Below, in pieces: positions 9,496 to 18,582 of a stretch of 64,000 nucleotides of DNA (positions are counted from its first letter, which is position 1; every line of letters begins with the position of its first letter). The DNA comes from an uncultured Alphaproteobacteria bacterium (GTDB taxonomy: Bacteria; Pseudomonadota; Alphaproteobacteria; HIMB59; GCA-002718135): positions 142,563 through 206,562 of the forward strand of contig CACJAV010000001.1 in assembly GCA_902591485.1 (NCBI GenBank), given 5' to 3'. Made by a program: the position numbers and the translations under genes. The notes beneath the pieces are model-generated. The model saw nothing but the letters and a program-made list of their open reading frames with translations, searched no databases and had not been told where the DNA came from.

Positions 9496-10617
9496 GTGAG
9501 CACTAACTTAGTAGCTATAACTATGCCTAAATGGGGCCTTTCGATGAAAGAAGGTTCAATTTTAAAATGGATTAAATCAAATGGAGACAATATTTCAAAA
9601 GGAGATATGATTTTAGAAATTGAAACAGAAAAAGTTGTAAACGAAATGGAGTCACCTGAAGATGGTAAAATTTTAAAAATATGTGCAAATGAGGGTGATA
9701 CAGTACCTGTAGGATCAATAATTGCAGTTTGTGGCAAACAAGATGCATCTAATGAAGAAATTGATGCATTTATTGAGGAGTTTAATTCTAATTTTAAATC
9801 TGAAATTAATTTAGAAGAAGGTGAAGAAGATCTAAATGAGAAAATCAAAGTTTCAGATTTAGAAATAAATTTTATCAAAAATATAAATTCCAATAATGAA
9901 AATATTTTGTTCATTCATGGCTTCGGGGGAGATTTGAATAATTGGATGTTTAATCAGAACGAACTCTCAGAAAAATTTAATACTTATGCAATTGATCTAC
10001 CTGGGCATGGAATGTCAGAGAAAAATATACATAGCTCGACTTTAGATGATTTAGCAAATTTAATATCATCTTTTTGTATTGCTACTGATATTAATTCAGT
10101 AAATTTAGTAGGCCATTCTTTTGGGGCAGGCATTTCAATAAAAACTGCTTCTTTATACCCTGATCTAATAAATTCTTTAACATTGATTAGCCCTATTGGT
10201 TTAGGAAAAGAAATTGACTCGGCTTATTTAGAAAATTTTATTAATGCTGAATCAAGAAGAGATTTAAAAAAAGAAATTGAAAAACTTTATTTTAACTCAG
10301 ATATTATAACTCGTGATATGTTAAATGAAGTTTTAAAATCTTTAAGAATAGATAATGTTCAGTCCACTCTTTCAAAAATACAAAATGAAATTATCATTAA
10401 TGGTGAACAAAAAAATAACTTAATAGATGAAATTAATTCTGCAAAAGTTCCTGTTTGTGTAGTTTGGGGCAAAGAAGATCAAATTATTCCATCAAATCAC
10501 CATGAAGTTTTAAACGATAGAATAAAAATAATCATAGAAAAAGATTGTGGGCACATGGCGCATATAGAAAAACCCTCAGTGGTTAATGATGCAATAAACT
10601 CTACAATTGTAGGTTAA
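9496..10617 (+). CDS. acoC: Lipoyl domain fused to alpha/beta hydrolase, AcoC-like E2
   Basis: 373 residues. Residues 1-77 are a biotinyl/lipoyl swinging-arm domain with the acceptor Lys in ETEKVVNEMES. After an acidic linker, residues about 134-373 form an alpha/beta hydrolase with nucleophile elbow GHSFGAG, an acid in WGKEDQIIP and His in DCGHMAHIEKP. There is no E3-binding domain and no CoA-transferase catalytic domain. This is the arrangement of acetoin dehydrogenase AcoC. The start is a GTG 6 bases after acoB. No dihydrolipoamide dehydrogenase is encoded in the window, so E3 must be shared from elsewhere. Confidence 0.85.
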   Translation: MSTNLVAITMPKWGLSMKEGSILKWIKSNGDNISKGDMILEIETEKVVNEMESPEDGKILKICANEGDTVPVGSIIAVCGKQDASNEEIDAFIEEFNSNFKSEINLEEGEEDLNEKIKVSDLEINFIKNINSNNENILFIHGFGGDLNNWMFNQNELSEKFNTYAIDLPGHGMSEKNIHSSTLDDLANLISSFCIATDINSVNLVGHSFGAGISIKTASLYPDLINSLTLISPIGLGKEIDSAYLENFINAESRRDLKKEIEKLYFNSDIITRDMLNEVLKSLRIDNVQSTLSKIQNEIIINGEQKNNLIDEINSAKVPVCVVWGKEDQIIPSNHHEVLNDRIKIIIEKDCGHMAHIEKPSVVNDAINSTIVG

Positions 10618-10710
10618 TTTAATTTTATATAAATTAAATTTATTAATTACCATTCTTTTATATAAATATTCTTTATAGATTTATTCTCATAGTATTTTAT
10701 ATTTAGAATT

Positions 10711-11559
10711 ATGAAAATTGGTTTTAATATGTTGTTATGGACAACAAATCTTGTTGAAGATCAGTTTGATTTATTAACAAAGATTAAGGATGTTGGTTAC
10801 GATGGTGTTGAAATACCAATATTTGGTGGGGAAGAAAAAGTTTCTCATTTTGCTAATATTGGAAAAGCCCTAAAAGATAATGGATTAGACTGTACTAGTG
10901 TAACTGTCATTCCTGATGAAGATAGAAGTCCAATTAGCAACAATGAAAAGCAACGTGCAAATGCGTTAGAATATATGAAATGGGCAATCGATTGCAGTGC
11001 TGCATTGGGAAGTGAAATTTTAGCAGGTCCTTACTATCATCCACTAGGAGTTTTTTCGGGTGAGCCACCTTCACAAGAAGAAAAAGAAAATGGTGCAAAA
11101 GTTCATCAAGATGCTGCTGACTATGCTAAACAAGTATCTCTAAAACTATCAATTGAACCATTAAATAGATTTGAGTGTTATTTTTTGAATACCGGTAAAG
11201 ATGCTTCAGATTATGTGGATTTAGTTAACCGTGATAATTTTGGTTATTTGTATGATACATTTCATGCGAATATTGAAGAAAAAGATCCGGTTGGTGTCAT
11301 CAGTAAAACAATAAAAAACATAAACCATATTCATATATCTGAAAATGATCGTGGAACCCCAGGTAAAGGAAACATCCCTTGGATAGAAACTTTTGATGCT
11401 ATAAAAAACTCAGACTATGATGGTTGGTTAACCATAGAGGCTTTTGGTAGAGCATTGCCAGATTTGGCAGCTGCTACTCGAGTATGGAGAGATTTTTTTC
11501 CTTCAAAAGAAGAAGTTTACGAAGAAGGTTACAAATTTATCAAAAATAATCTTAATTAG
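10711..11559 (+). CDS. Ketose 3-epimerase-like sugar isomerase (DTE/LRE type TIM barrel)
   Basis: 282 residues. The motif series matches D-tagatose/D-psicose 3-epimerases: Glu in IEPLNRFE, YDTFHANIEE with metal Asp and His, HIHISENDRGTPGKG with metal His and substrate-binding Arg, and Glu in TIEAFGR. The reaction expected is C3 epimerisation of a free ketose. It lies alone, 93 bases after acoC and converging with a DMT exporter (8-bp overlap). Its close motif partner is the 278-residue barrel further right, so the two may act on sequential sugars. Confidence 0.85.
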   Translation: MKIGFNMLLWTTNLVEDQFDLLTKIKDVGYDGVEIPIFGGEEKVSHFANIGKALKDNGLDCTSVTVIPDEDRSPISNNEKQRANALEYMKWAIDCSAALGSEILAGPYYHPLGVFSGEPPSQEEKENGAKVHQDAADYAKQVSLKLSIEPLNRFECYFLNTGKDASDYVDLVNRDNFGYLYDTFHANIEEKDPVGVISKTIKNINHIHISENDRGTPGKGNIPWIETFDAIKNSDYDGWLTIEAFGRALPDLAAATRVWRDFFPSKEEVYEEGYKFIKNNLN

Positions 11560-12412
11560 ATTTAGTCTGATTTCTAATTACAAATACTCCTGAGAACGCA
11601 ATTACTAATGCACCAACAATTGTAGGTATATCAGGTATGTCACTATAAAATATATAACCAAAAATAATTGCCCAAAAAATTAATGTAAAATGAAATGGCT
11701 GTATTTTACTAGCTGGCGCTCTTGCTAGACCAATTATTAGAGAATAATGAGCGAGCGTCATCATTACTCCAATTAGAGGCAAAATAAAAAAAGAAAAATA
11801 AGTTAATGGATGCCAATAATACAACGCTAAAGCCGTTATAATAACTAGACCAAATATAGATGTAAAGAATAGAGATGTTTCATCTGAGTCATATTCAGAA
11901 GCCTTCTTTGTTATCACCTGATACAATGCAAAGAAAAATCCAGCACCTAAAGGCAGAAGTGATTTAATATCAAAAATATCAAAACCTGGCCTTAAAATAA
12001 TCAATACTCCAATAAAACCAAAAATAATAACAGCCCATAACGCTCTTTCAATTTTTTCTCTTAAAATAAACATCGACAAAATCACAACAAATACTGGAGC
12101 TAAAGAGGCAACACTATGAGCTGTTGCAAGAGATAAATATTTAAAAGAAGAAACAAAAAAAACAGTTTCAATTACAGAAACAATAGATCTACCTAATTGA
12201 ATTTTTATATTTTTCGTTTTGTAAAAAAATTTATTTTGTTTTCTTCTTGACTCTATGAAGGAAACAATAAGCAAAAAAAGATATCTAAAAAAAATTATTT
12301 GAAAAATAGTATGATTAATTGTTGCATATTTTTGTATGACATCAGATGAAGCAAAAATAAAGAAAGCTAAAGCTCCAAAGAAAATTCCAATATTTTCTCT
12401 TGATTTAATCAA
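11552..12412 (-). CDS. EamA family (DMT superfamily) transporter, copy 1
   Basis: 286 residues forming ten predicted membrane helices in two EamA repeats (repeat signatures IGVLIILRPG and FGYIFYSDIP). The family exports or imports small metabolites. It is the last gene of the dhaK-dhaL minus-strand run, 5 bases after dhaL, so its substrate may be a sugar or polyol intermediate, but this cannot be shown. Two further members occur at 26094 and 50858. Confidence 0.85.
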   Translation of the reverse strand: MIKSRENIGIFFGALAFFIFASSDVIQKYATINHTIFQIIFFRYLFLLIVSFIESRRKQNKFFYKTKNIKIQLGRSIVSVIETVFFVSSFKYLSLATAHSVASLAPVFVVILSMFILREKIERALWAVIIFGFIGVLIILRPGFDIFDIKSLLPLGAGFFFALYQVITKKASEYDSDETSLFFTSIFGLVIITALALYYWHPLTYFSFFILPLIGVMMTLAHYSLIIGLARAPASKIQPFHFTLIFWAIIFGYIFYSDIPDIPTIVGALVIAFSGVFVIRNQTKSN

Positions 12413-12417
12413 TATAT

Positions 12418-13062
12418 TTAGAGATTTTGAATTGCCTCATGAAATGTTCTAAAAATTAGAGCACTAGAAGCTGCTCCAGGATCAATATGCCCCCTACTTC
12501 TTTCACCAAGTTTACTTGATCTGCCTTTTTTTGATAACATTTCTTTAGTTGAAAGCATTGATTCATTTGCAGCATGTGAACCTTTTTCTAAAATTTCGAT
12601 AATATCCTCTGTGTTGTTTGAAGTTTCTTTTATTTTTTCTGCAGTTGGTAACCACACATCAAGCATAGTTTTATCACCAAGATTAGCTTTACCTCTATCC
12701 TGAATTCCATTTGCTGCTGCCTCAAAAAAATCAGAAATATGAGAGCTATTAATAACAAATAAATCTTTTAATTTTGCTCCTCCCCTCATCAGAGCTGTAG
12801 CATACAGTGGACCTGCTGAAGCTCCAACAGCACTTAAAAAACTTGAAGCTATTTGCATACAAATTTTATCAAATGTTAAATTATCATCAAGGGTTGTTAT
12901 TTTTTCTTTTACAGCATTCCAGCCAATGCTCATAGTAACACCGTGATCCCCATCTCCTGTGGCCCTGTCTAACTCTGATAAATAATCTTTTTCTTTTTCA
13001 ACATTGTCACATATTGATAAAATAATTTGGATAAATTCATTGGTGTTTAATTCTTTTTTCAT
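12418..13062 (-). CDS. dhaL: Dihydroxyacetone/erythrulose kinase subunit L, nucleotide-binding
   Basis: 214 residues, the all-alpha DhaL barrel that binds the adenine nucleotide. The Mg-binding Asp cluster TGDGDHGVTM is intact, with AGASAGPLYATALMRGG and the C-terminal GERSRGHIDPGAASSA. It works with DhaK, which holds the ketose. No DhaM phosphotransfer subunit is nearby. Placed next to a TIM-like isomerase and near an RpiB homologue, which is the tetrulose-kinase (LerK-type) context rather than plain dihydroxyacetone use. Confidence 0.9.
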   Translation of the reverse strand: MKKELNTNEFIQIILSICDNVEKEKDYLSELDRATGDGDHGVTMSIGWNAVKEKITTLDDNLTFDKICMQIASSFLSAVGASAGPLYATALMRGGAKLKDLFVINSSHISDFFEAAANGIQDRGKANLGDKTMLDVWLPTAEKIKETSNNTEDIIEILEKGSHAANESMLSTKEMLSKKGRSSKLGERSRGHIDPGAASSALIFRTFHEAIQNL

Positions 13063-13066
13063 TTTT

Positions 13067-13815
13067 TTAAGCTAATTTACATATATCTATAAAATTATTA
13101 GCATTAATTGCAGATCTTCCAATAAATATTCCATCTAGATCACTAATTTTTAATAATTTTTTTGCATTAAGCTTGTTTACACTACCTCCATAAATAATAA
13201 TTATCTGATTCTGAGAAAAATTTAATTTTTTTACAAAATATTCACGTATTATTTTTATAGTTTCTGATACATATATAGCGCTTGCAGCATTATTTTTTCC
13301 AATAGCCCAAACAGGCTCATAGGCTAAAATTATTTTTTTATTTTGTTTTAAATTAATATTTTTAAACATTGTATTAATTTTTTTAATTAATTCTTTTTTT
13401 CTAAATACAATATTTGATATTTTTTTTTCTTCACCAAAGCATACTAATGGTATTAAATTATTTTTAATTGCCTGAATTATTTTTTTATTTACTAGAATGT
13501 CAGTCTCATTAAAATATTTGTATCTTTCTGCATGTCCAATTTCAACTATTTTGCAACCGCAAGACTTAACCATAGCAGCAGAGATTTCACCTGTATATGG
13601 ACCATAATCTTCATGGTGAATATTTTGAGATCCAAGTATAATTGGTAATTCTTTTAAATATTTTTGAAATGTTGTTAAGGATGTGTAGGGTGGAATTATA
13701 AAAAAATTAAAATTTTTTTTTTAAGATATTTTTTGTTCCTTATTAGCGTATCTATGTATCGATGAGTTTGAATAATATTATTATTCATTTTCCAACTTGT
13801 ACCAATCCACTTCAT
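13067..13815 (-). pseudogene. Triosephosphate-isomerase-like (EryH/LerI type), frameshifted at an A10 tract
   Basis: The track shows only the last 168 residues. Reading from the ATG at 13815 gives MKWIGTSWKMNNNIIQTH..., a proper TIM N-terminus of the EryH type, until the run of ten A on the coding strand (13713-13722). Frame 1 then ends at TAA about 12 bases later. Adding one A restores KKNFNFFIIPPYTSLTTFQ and joins the distal frame, giving 249 residues. Catalytic residues are all kept: Lys9 in SWKMN, His in IGHAERY, Glu in AYEPVWAIG, and the phosphate loop YGGSV. Lies 4 bases from dhaL and 9 from dhaK, so expression is operonic. Could be a real lesion, an assembly error, or a gene read by polymerase slippage on poly(A). 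Confidence 0.85.
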
Positions 13816-13824
13816 AATTTTATC

Positions 13825-14850
13825 CTAAACTCTAAACATAGAGCATAATGTTTCACGCTCTAATAATGGTTGCAATTCTTCATCTAATTTCATCAATGTA
13901 ATGGAAGCTCCATTCATTTCCAAAGAGGTTACATATTCGCCAACAAAAGAAGAATGAATTTCAATTTGATTTTTATTCAATATTTCGTAAGTTTTTCGGT
14001 ACATAATATAAAGCTCCATAAGAGGTGTAGAGCCTAAACCATTTACCAAAACACTTACTTTTTTTGATCCATCCATTTCATTAAGTATTTTATCCATTAG
14101 TTCGGTAGTGATTTCATCAGCTGATTGTAATGGACCCTTTCTAACACCTGCTTCACCATGAATTCCTAGACCTATTTCCATTTCATTATCTTCTAATACA
14201 AAGCTAGGTTCTAATGTATGAGGGAGAGAGCATGGACCAAGTGCAACACCCATAGAGATAGTCATATCATTTGCTTTTTCTGCTAAACGACATACATCAT
14301 CTAATTCCATCCCCATATCAGCAGCAGCACCTGCAATTTTAAATACATAAAAATCTCCCGCTACGCCTCTTCTTTCAGATTTTTTATCAAGTGGTGCTGA
14401 AGCTATATCATCAGTAACTAAAACAGTTTTAACAGGTATGTCTTCCATCTGACACATTTCAGCAGCCATATCAAAATTCATTATATCTCCAGCATAGTTG
14501 CCATACATATATACTACGCCTTTTCCACCATTAATGGCTTTAGTTGCATCAACAATAGGATCTGGTGAAGGTGATGCAAAAACATTTCCGATAGCTGCAC
14601 CATCTGCTAAACCTTTTCCAACATATCCTAAAAATGCAGGTTCATGCCCAGAGCCTCCTCCAATCAATACACCAACTTTATCTTTAATGGGTGCATCTTT
14701 CCTAACAACTGCTCTTTTATTATTGTTTGCAAACTTTAACAAATCGCTGTGAGCAAGAACTATACCCTCAACCATTTCATCAACAACTTGATATGGATCA
14801 TTAATAATTTTTTTAAAAGCCATTTCGTTATTAAACATTTTTTTATTCAA
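13825..14850 (-). CDS. dhaK: Dihydroxyacetone/erythrulose kinase subunit K, substrate-binding
   Basis: 341 residues, the two-domain DhaK. GGGSGHEPAFLGYVGKGLADGA forms the active-site glycine loop, and the His that binds the ketose covalently is in GLGIHGEAGVRKG. Complete for the family. Start is uncertain: Met1, Met5 or Met10 are all possible and none has a good ribosome site; MAFKKIINDP (start 14823) resembles the family start best. Divergent from rpiB over only 30 bases (57 if Met10 is used), so promoters are compressed. Confidence 0.9.
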   Translation of the reverse strand: MNKKMFNNEMAFKKIINDPYQVVDEMVEGIVLAHSDLLKFANNNKRAVVRKDAPIKDKVGVLIGGGSGHEPAFLGYVGKGLADGAAIGNVFASPSPDPIVDATKAINGGKGVVYMYGNYAGDIMNFDMAAEMCQMEDIPVKTVLVTDDIASAPLDKKSERRGVAGDFYVFKIAGAAADMGMELDDVCRLAEKANDMTISMGVALGPCSLPHTLEPSFVLEDNEMEIGLGIHGEAGVRKGPLQSADEITTELMDKILNEMDGSKKVSVLVNGLGSTPLMELYIMYRKTYEILNKNQIEIHSSFVGEYVTSLEMNGASITLMKLDEELQPLLERETLCSMFRV

Positions 14851-14880
14851 AATATCAATAATAATGTATAATAAATTTTA

Positions 14881-15330
14881 ATGGAAAAACATAAAGTAAT
14901 TTTAGGAGCTGATCATTTAGGTCTACCATTAAAAAATTCAATTAAAGAACATTTAGTTAATAATAATTACGAAGTCGAAGATATTGGAGTCAATGAGAAC
15001 AACCCTATAGATTATCCTGATATAGGGGAAAAATTAGCTAAAGAAATTGCTAGTTCAAGATATCAGAGAGGAATTCTTTTTTGTGGAACCGGTGCTGGAA
15101 TGGCTATCGTTGCTAATAAAGTTAAGGGAGTAAGAGCAGTGTGTATTAATGACCCGTATACAGCTGAGAGAGCAATTGCTTCTAATAATGCGCAAGTAAT
15201 TACCATGGGAACTCTCATCACTGGTCCAGAAGTTGCTAAAAAACTAGTTGATATTTGGCTTTCAAATGAATTTCAAGGTGGTGGATCAGCTAAAAAAGTT
15301 GAAAAGATAAATAATCTTGATCAATTATAA
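14881..15330 (+). CDS. rpiB: RpiB-type sugar-phosphate isomerase (ribose-5-P or erythrulose-4-P, EryI-like)
   Basis: 149 residues, the standard RpiB/LacAB length. Active-site Cys in LFCGTGAGMAIVANKVKGVRA, His in GADHLGLP, and the tail FQGGGSAKKVEKI typical of RpiB. Established work on erythritol and threitol use assigns an RpiB homologue to interconversion of D-erythrulose-4-P and D-erythrose-4-P next to a DhaK-type kinase and a TIM-like isomerase; that is exactly the neighbourhood here. Plain ribose-5-phosphate isomerase activity is the alternative. Confidence 0.9.
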   Translation: MEKHKVILGADHLGLPLKNSIKEHLVNNNYEVEDIGVNENNPIDYPDIGEKLAKEIASSRYQRGILFCGTGAGMAIVANKVKGVRAVCINDPYTAERAIASNNAQVITMGTLITGPEVAKKLVDIWLSNEFQGGGSAKKVEKINNLDQL

Positions 15331-15423
15331 ATTTCCCAAAAAAAATATATAAAAAAAGTTTATTGGTTTTTAATTTCTATCAAATAATCCTATACTTCAA
15401 GTTAATTTAAACTTGGAGGAAAA

Positions 15424-16566
15424 TTGAGTAAATTAAAATTAGGTATGGTAGGTGGCGGACAAGGTGCTTTCATTGGCTCTGTCCACCGTATTGCATCAAG
15501 AATTGATGATCATTATGAGTTAGTTGCTGGATCTTTAGCTAGCAATCCTGAAGTTGCACATGCATCTGCTAAAGAATTGGGAATTGCAGAAGATAGATCT
15601 TATTCGACATTTTTAGAAATGGCTGAAAAAGAATCTAATTTAGAAAATGGAATAGATGTTGTTGCTATTGTTACACCTAATCATCTTCATTATCCAATCG
15701 CTGAAGCTTTTCTTAAGAAAGGCATACATGTTATTTGTGATAAACCACTTACACATAATTTAGAAGATGCTGAAAAATTTTTTGAGTGTGTAAAAAATTC
15801 GAAAGCTTTATTCGCATTAACACATAATTACACAGGCTACCCAATGGTGAGACAAGCAAGAGAAATGTGTCGCAATGGATCAATTGGAAAATTAAGAGTG
15901 ATACAAGTTGAATATGCGCAAGATTGGCTGACATTACCAATTGAAAATGAAGGTCAAAAACAAGCATCATGGAGAACTGACCCATCAAAAGCTGGAATGG
16001 GTGGATCTATTGGAGATATTGGGAGTCATGCATTTAATTTAGCAGACTTTATTACTGGTGCAAAACTAACAGAATTATGTGCAGACATTAGCAACTTTGT
16101 TGAAGGCAGAAAAAATGATGATAATGCTCATGTGCTGTTGAGATATGAAAATGGCGTTAAAGGCATGTTATGGTCATCTCAGGTAGCTCCAGGAAATGAA
16201 AATGCTCTAAAAATTAGAATTTATGGAGATAAAGGTGGTTTGGAGTGGGAACAAGAAAATCCAAATTATTTAAGGGTTGATATATTTGGCGAAGCAAAAA
16301 AAATAATTCGACGAGCAGGAAATGAAACTACAGATGTTGCTGGACGAGTAACAAGAATACCACCAGGACATCCAGAAGGTTATTTAGAAGGTTTTGCAAA
16401 TATATATTCCGATTTTGCTAAACAAATACACGCTATCAAAAATAATCAAAAAATAGAAGATGAGTTACTCTTAGTTCCATCAATTGAAGATGGACTAAAA
16501 GGTGTAAAATTTATTTCTGCAGTTGTTGAATCTGGTTTGGGTGGAAGTAAGTGGTTAAAATTCTAA
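15424..16566 (+). CDS. Gfo/Idh/MocA family oxidoreductase, copy 1 (380 aa)
   Basis: NAD(P)-dependent sugar or cyclitol dehydrogenase. Rossmann motif GMVGGGQGAFIG at the N-terminus, the family EKP catalytic motif as CDKPLT, and the C-terminal dimerisation sheet (GGSIGDIGSHAFNLADF with the conserved His). The start is TTG with a strong ribosome site (GGAGG, 4 bases away); a small inverted repeat (CAAGTT...AACTTG) lies immediately before it. 14 bases upstream of a second Gfo/Idh gene. Substrate unknown; such pairs often act on inositols, glucosides or sugar lactones. Confidence 0.88.
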   Translation: MSKLKLGMVGGGQGAFIGSVHRIASRIDDHYELVAGSLASNPEVAHASAKELGIAEDRSYSTFLEMAEKESNLENGIDVVAIVTPNHLHYPIAEAFLKKGIHVICDKPLTHNLEDAEKFFECVKNSKALFALTHNYTGYPMVRQAREMCRNGSIGKLRVIQVEYAQDWLTLPIENEGQKQASWRTDPSKAGMGGSIGDIGSHAFNLADFITGAKLTELCADISNFVEGRKNDDNAHVLLRYENGVKGMLWSSQVAPGNENALKIRIYGDKGGLEWEQENPNYLRVDIFGEAKKIIRRAGNETTDVAGRVTRIPPGHPEGYLEGFANIYSDFAKQIHAIKNNQKIEDELLLVPSIEDGLKGVKFISAVVESGLGGSKWLKF

Positions 16567-16580
16567 TATAGGAGGTTTAA

Positions 16581-17729
16581 ATGAAAAAGAAATTAAGAGT
16601 GGGTATGATTGGTTATGGCTTTATGGGAAAAGCTCATACAAATGCTTTTCGTCAAGCTGCCAAATTTTTTCCAGATCTTCCATATGAGCCTGAATTAAAA
16701 ATGTTTTGTGCAAGAAATGAAGAACGTGCAAAAAGTTTTGCCTCTAATTGGGGATATGAAAAAGTTGTTACTGATTGGAAAGAAGTCGTTGAGAGTAAAG
16801 AAATAGATGTGATAGACATATGTGCACCTAATAATATGCACCGTGATATTGCGATTGCTGCGGCGGAAAATGGTAAGTGGGTATTAACAGAGAAACCTCT
16901 TTCACTTAATGTTTCAGAGGGAGAAGAGATGGTTGCAGCTGTTGAAAAAGCAGGTGTTCCTAATATGGTTTGGTACAACTACAGACGAATACCTTCTGTA
17001 ACACTGGCAAAAAATATCATCGATAGAGGATCTTTAGGCAGAATATTTCATTATCGAGCTAATTTTCTTCAAGATTGGACAATTTCATCTGATTTACCAC
17101 AAGGTGGAGAGGGTTTATGGAGACTAGATGTTGATGTAGCAGGAAGTGGCGTAACTGGAGATTTGTTAGCACATTGTATTGATACTGCTATGTGGCTAAA
17201 TGGTGCGATTACTGAAGTAAGTGCAATGACTGAAACATTTATAAAAGAGAGAACACATAGTCTTACTGGAAAAGTTCAAAAGGTTGGGATTGATGACGCA
17301 TGTGCATTTCTTGCTAAATTTGAAAATGGATCATTAGCAATATTTGAGTCAACACGATATGCTCGTGGTCATAAGGCTTTATATACATTTGAAATTAATG
17401 GAGAAAATTCTTCAATTGCATGGGACTTACATGATCTGCATCGTTTAAAATATTTTGATCATAGTGATGAGTCAATTGTACGTGGTTGGAGAGATATACA
17501 TGTTACAGATGGTGATCAACCCTATATGGATAAATGGTGGGTGCCTGGACTTAATATAGGATTTGAACATTCTTTTACACACGGAGTTGCTGATTTCTTA
17601 GCTTCCGTTGACAGTGAAAATAAAGCTCAACCAGATTTTAGAAATGCATTACAAACACAAAAAGTTTGTGAAGCAGTAATTAATTCTGGAAATACTAAGC
17701 AATGGCATAAAACAAATGTTGAACTCTAA
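16581..17729 (+). CDS. Gfo/Idh/MocA family oxidoreductase, copy 2 (382 aa)
   Basis: Rossmann motif [16 protein letters not shown], catalytic Lys in LTEKPLSLN and the conserved HCIDTAMWL segment in the second domain. Ribosome site AGGAGG lies 5 bases before ATG. The two dehydrogenases are only distant paralogues, so they likely carry out different steps (for example oxidation and later reduction of the same carbon skeleton). Followed 11 bases later by a ketose-epimerase-like barrel. Confidence 0.88.
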   Translation: MKKKLRVGMIGYGFMGKAHTNAFRQAAKFFPDLPYEPELKMFCARNEERAKSFASNWGYEKVVTDWKEVVESKEIDVIDICAPNNMHRDIAIAAAENGKWVLTEKPLSLNVSEGEEMVAAVEKAGVPNMVWYNYRRIPSVTLAKNIIDRGSLGRIFHYRANFLQDWTISSDLPQGGEGLWRLDVDVAGSGVTGDLLAHCIDTAMWLNGAITEVSAMTETFIKERTHSLTGKVQKVGIDDACAFLAKFENGSLAIFESTRYARGHKALYTFEINGENSSIAWDLHDLHRLKYFDHSDESIVRGWRDIHVTDGDQPYMDKWWVPGLNIGFEHSFTHGVADFLASVDSENKAQPDFRNALQTQKVCEAVINSGNTKQWHKTNVEL

Positions 17730-17740
17730 GCTAATTCAAA

Positions 17741-18577
17741 ATGTCTTTTAAATATTCTTACAATACAATTGTCTATTCAGGTGAAGATTATCTTACTCAA
17801 GTAAAAAGATTAAATAAATTTGGGTATGATGGCATTGAACTTGTTGGAGAACCCAGTTGGTACAACTTCAATGAAGTAAATAAATTGAATGAAGAATATA
17901 ACATTAAAGTAAATTCCATATGTTCAATATTTACGAGTGAAAGAGATTTAATCAATCCTGAAAAATCAATGCGAATAAAAGCAATAGATTATTGCAAACA
18001 AATAGCAGACATGGGGGCAGAAATTCAATCAACCACAATGATCGTAGCCCCCTCTCCTGTTGGTAAAATTGAATCAATAAAATCTGAAGAGGAAGAAATG
18101 AAATATGCAATTGAGTCCATCCAGCAAGTTGGCGAGTATGCCCAAAAAGCTGGCATTAGTATATCCATAGAACCTTGGAATAGATATGAAACATATTTTA
18201 TAAATAGATTAGAACAAGCTGAAAAAATTTTGGATGCATTGGACTTAACAAATGCAGGTATTCATGGTGATACATTTCATATGTCTATTGAGGAAGTTAA
18301 TATTGCAAACGCATATAGAAAAATTGGATCTAAATTAAACCATTGTCATATCGCTGACTCTAATCGAGCAGCACCAGGTACTGGTCACACTGATTTCAGA
18401 CCAATTCTTCAAGCATTAAAAGATATTAATTTTAGTAATTACATAACTATGGAACTGATTCCTCCAGTGTCTGATCCTTTTGCTTGCGTTAGAGGTGGTA
18501 GAGCTGAAGAGTTCAAAGATAATTACACTGAACAATCAATTAATCATTTAAAAAGTATCGAGAAAGATCTAGAATAA
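17741..18577 (+). CDS. Ketose 3-epimerase-like sugar isomerase (278 aa)
   Basis: TIM barrel of the tagatose/psicose epimerase group: Glu in IEPWNRYE, GDTFHMSIEE, HCHIADSNRAAPGTGH and final Glu in TMELIPP all match the metal and substrate sites. In one run with two Gfo/Idh dehydrogenases and a PfkB kinase (5-base gap). Together they describe oxidation, epimerisation and phosphorylation of a sugar before aldol cleavage by the downstream aldolase fusion. Confidence 0.86.
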   Translation: MSFKYSYNTIVYSGEDYLTQVKRLNKFGYDGIELVGEPSWYNFNEVNKLNEEYNIKVNSICSIFTSERDLINPEKSMRIKAIDYCKQIADMGAEIQSTTMIVAPSPVGKIESIKSEEEEMKYAIESIQQVGEYAQKAGISISIEPWNRYETYFINRLEQAEKILDALDLTNAGIHGDTFHMSIEEVNIANAYRKIGSKLNHCHIADSNRAAPGTGHTDFRPILQALKDINFSNYITMELIPPVSDPFACVRGGRAEEFKDNYTEQSINHLKSIEKDLE

Positions 18578-18582
18578 TTATT

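Noticed and set aside
10618-10640. TTTAATTT...AAATTAAA inverted repeat after acoC
   Set aside because: No G-C pairs and no T tract; expected by chance in such AT-rich sequence.
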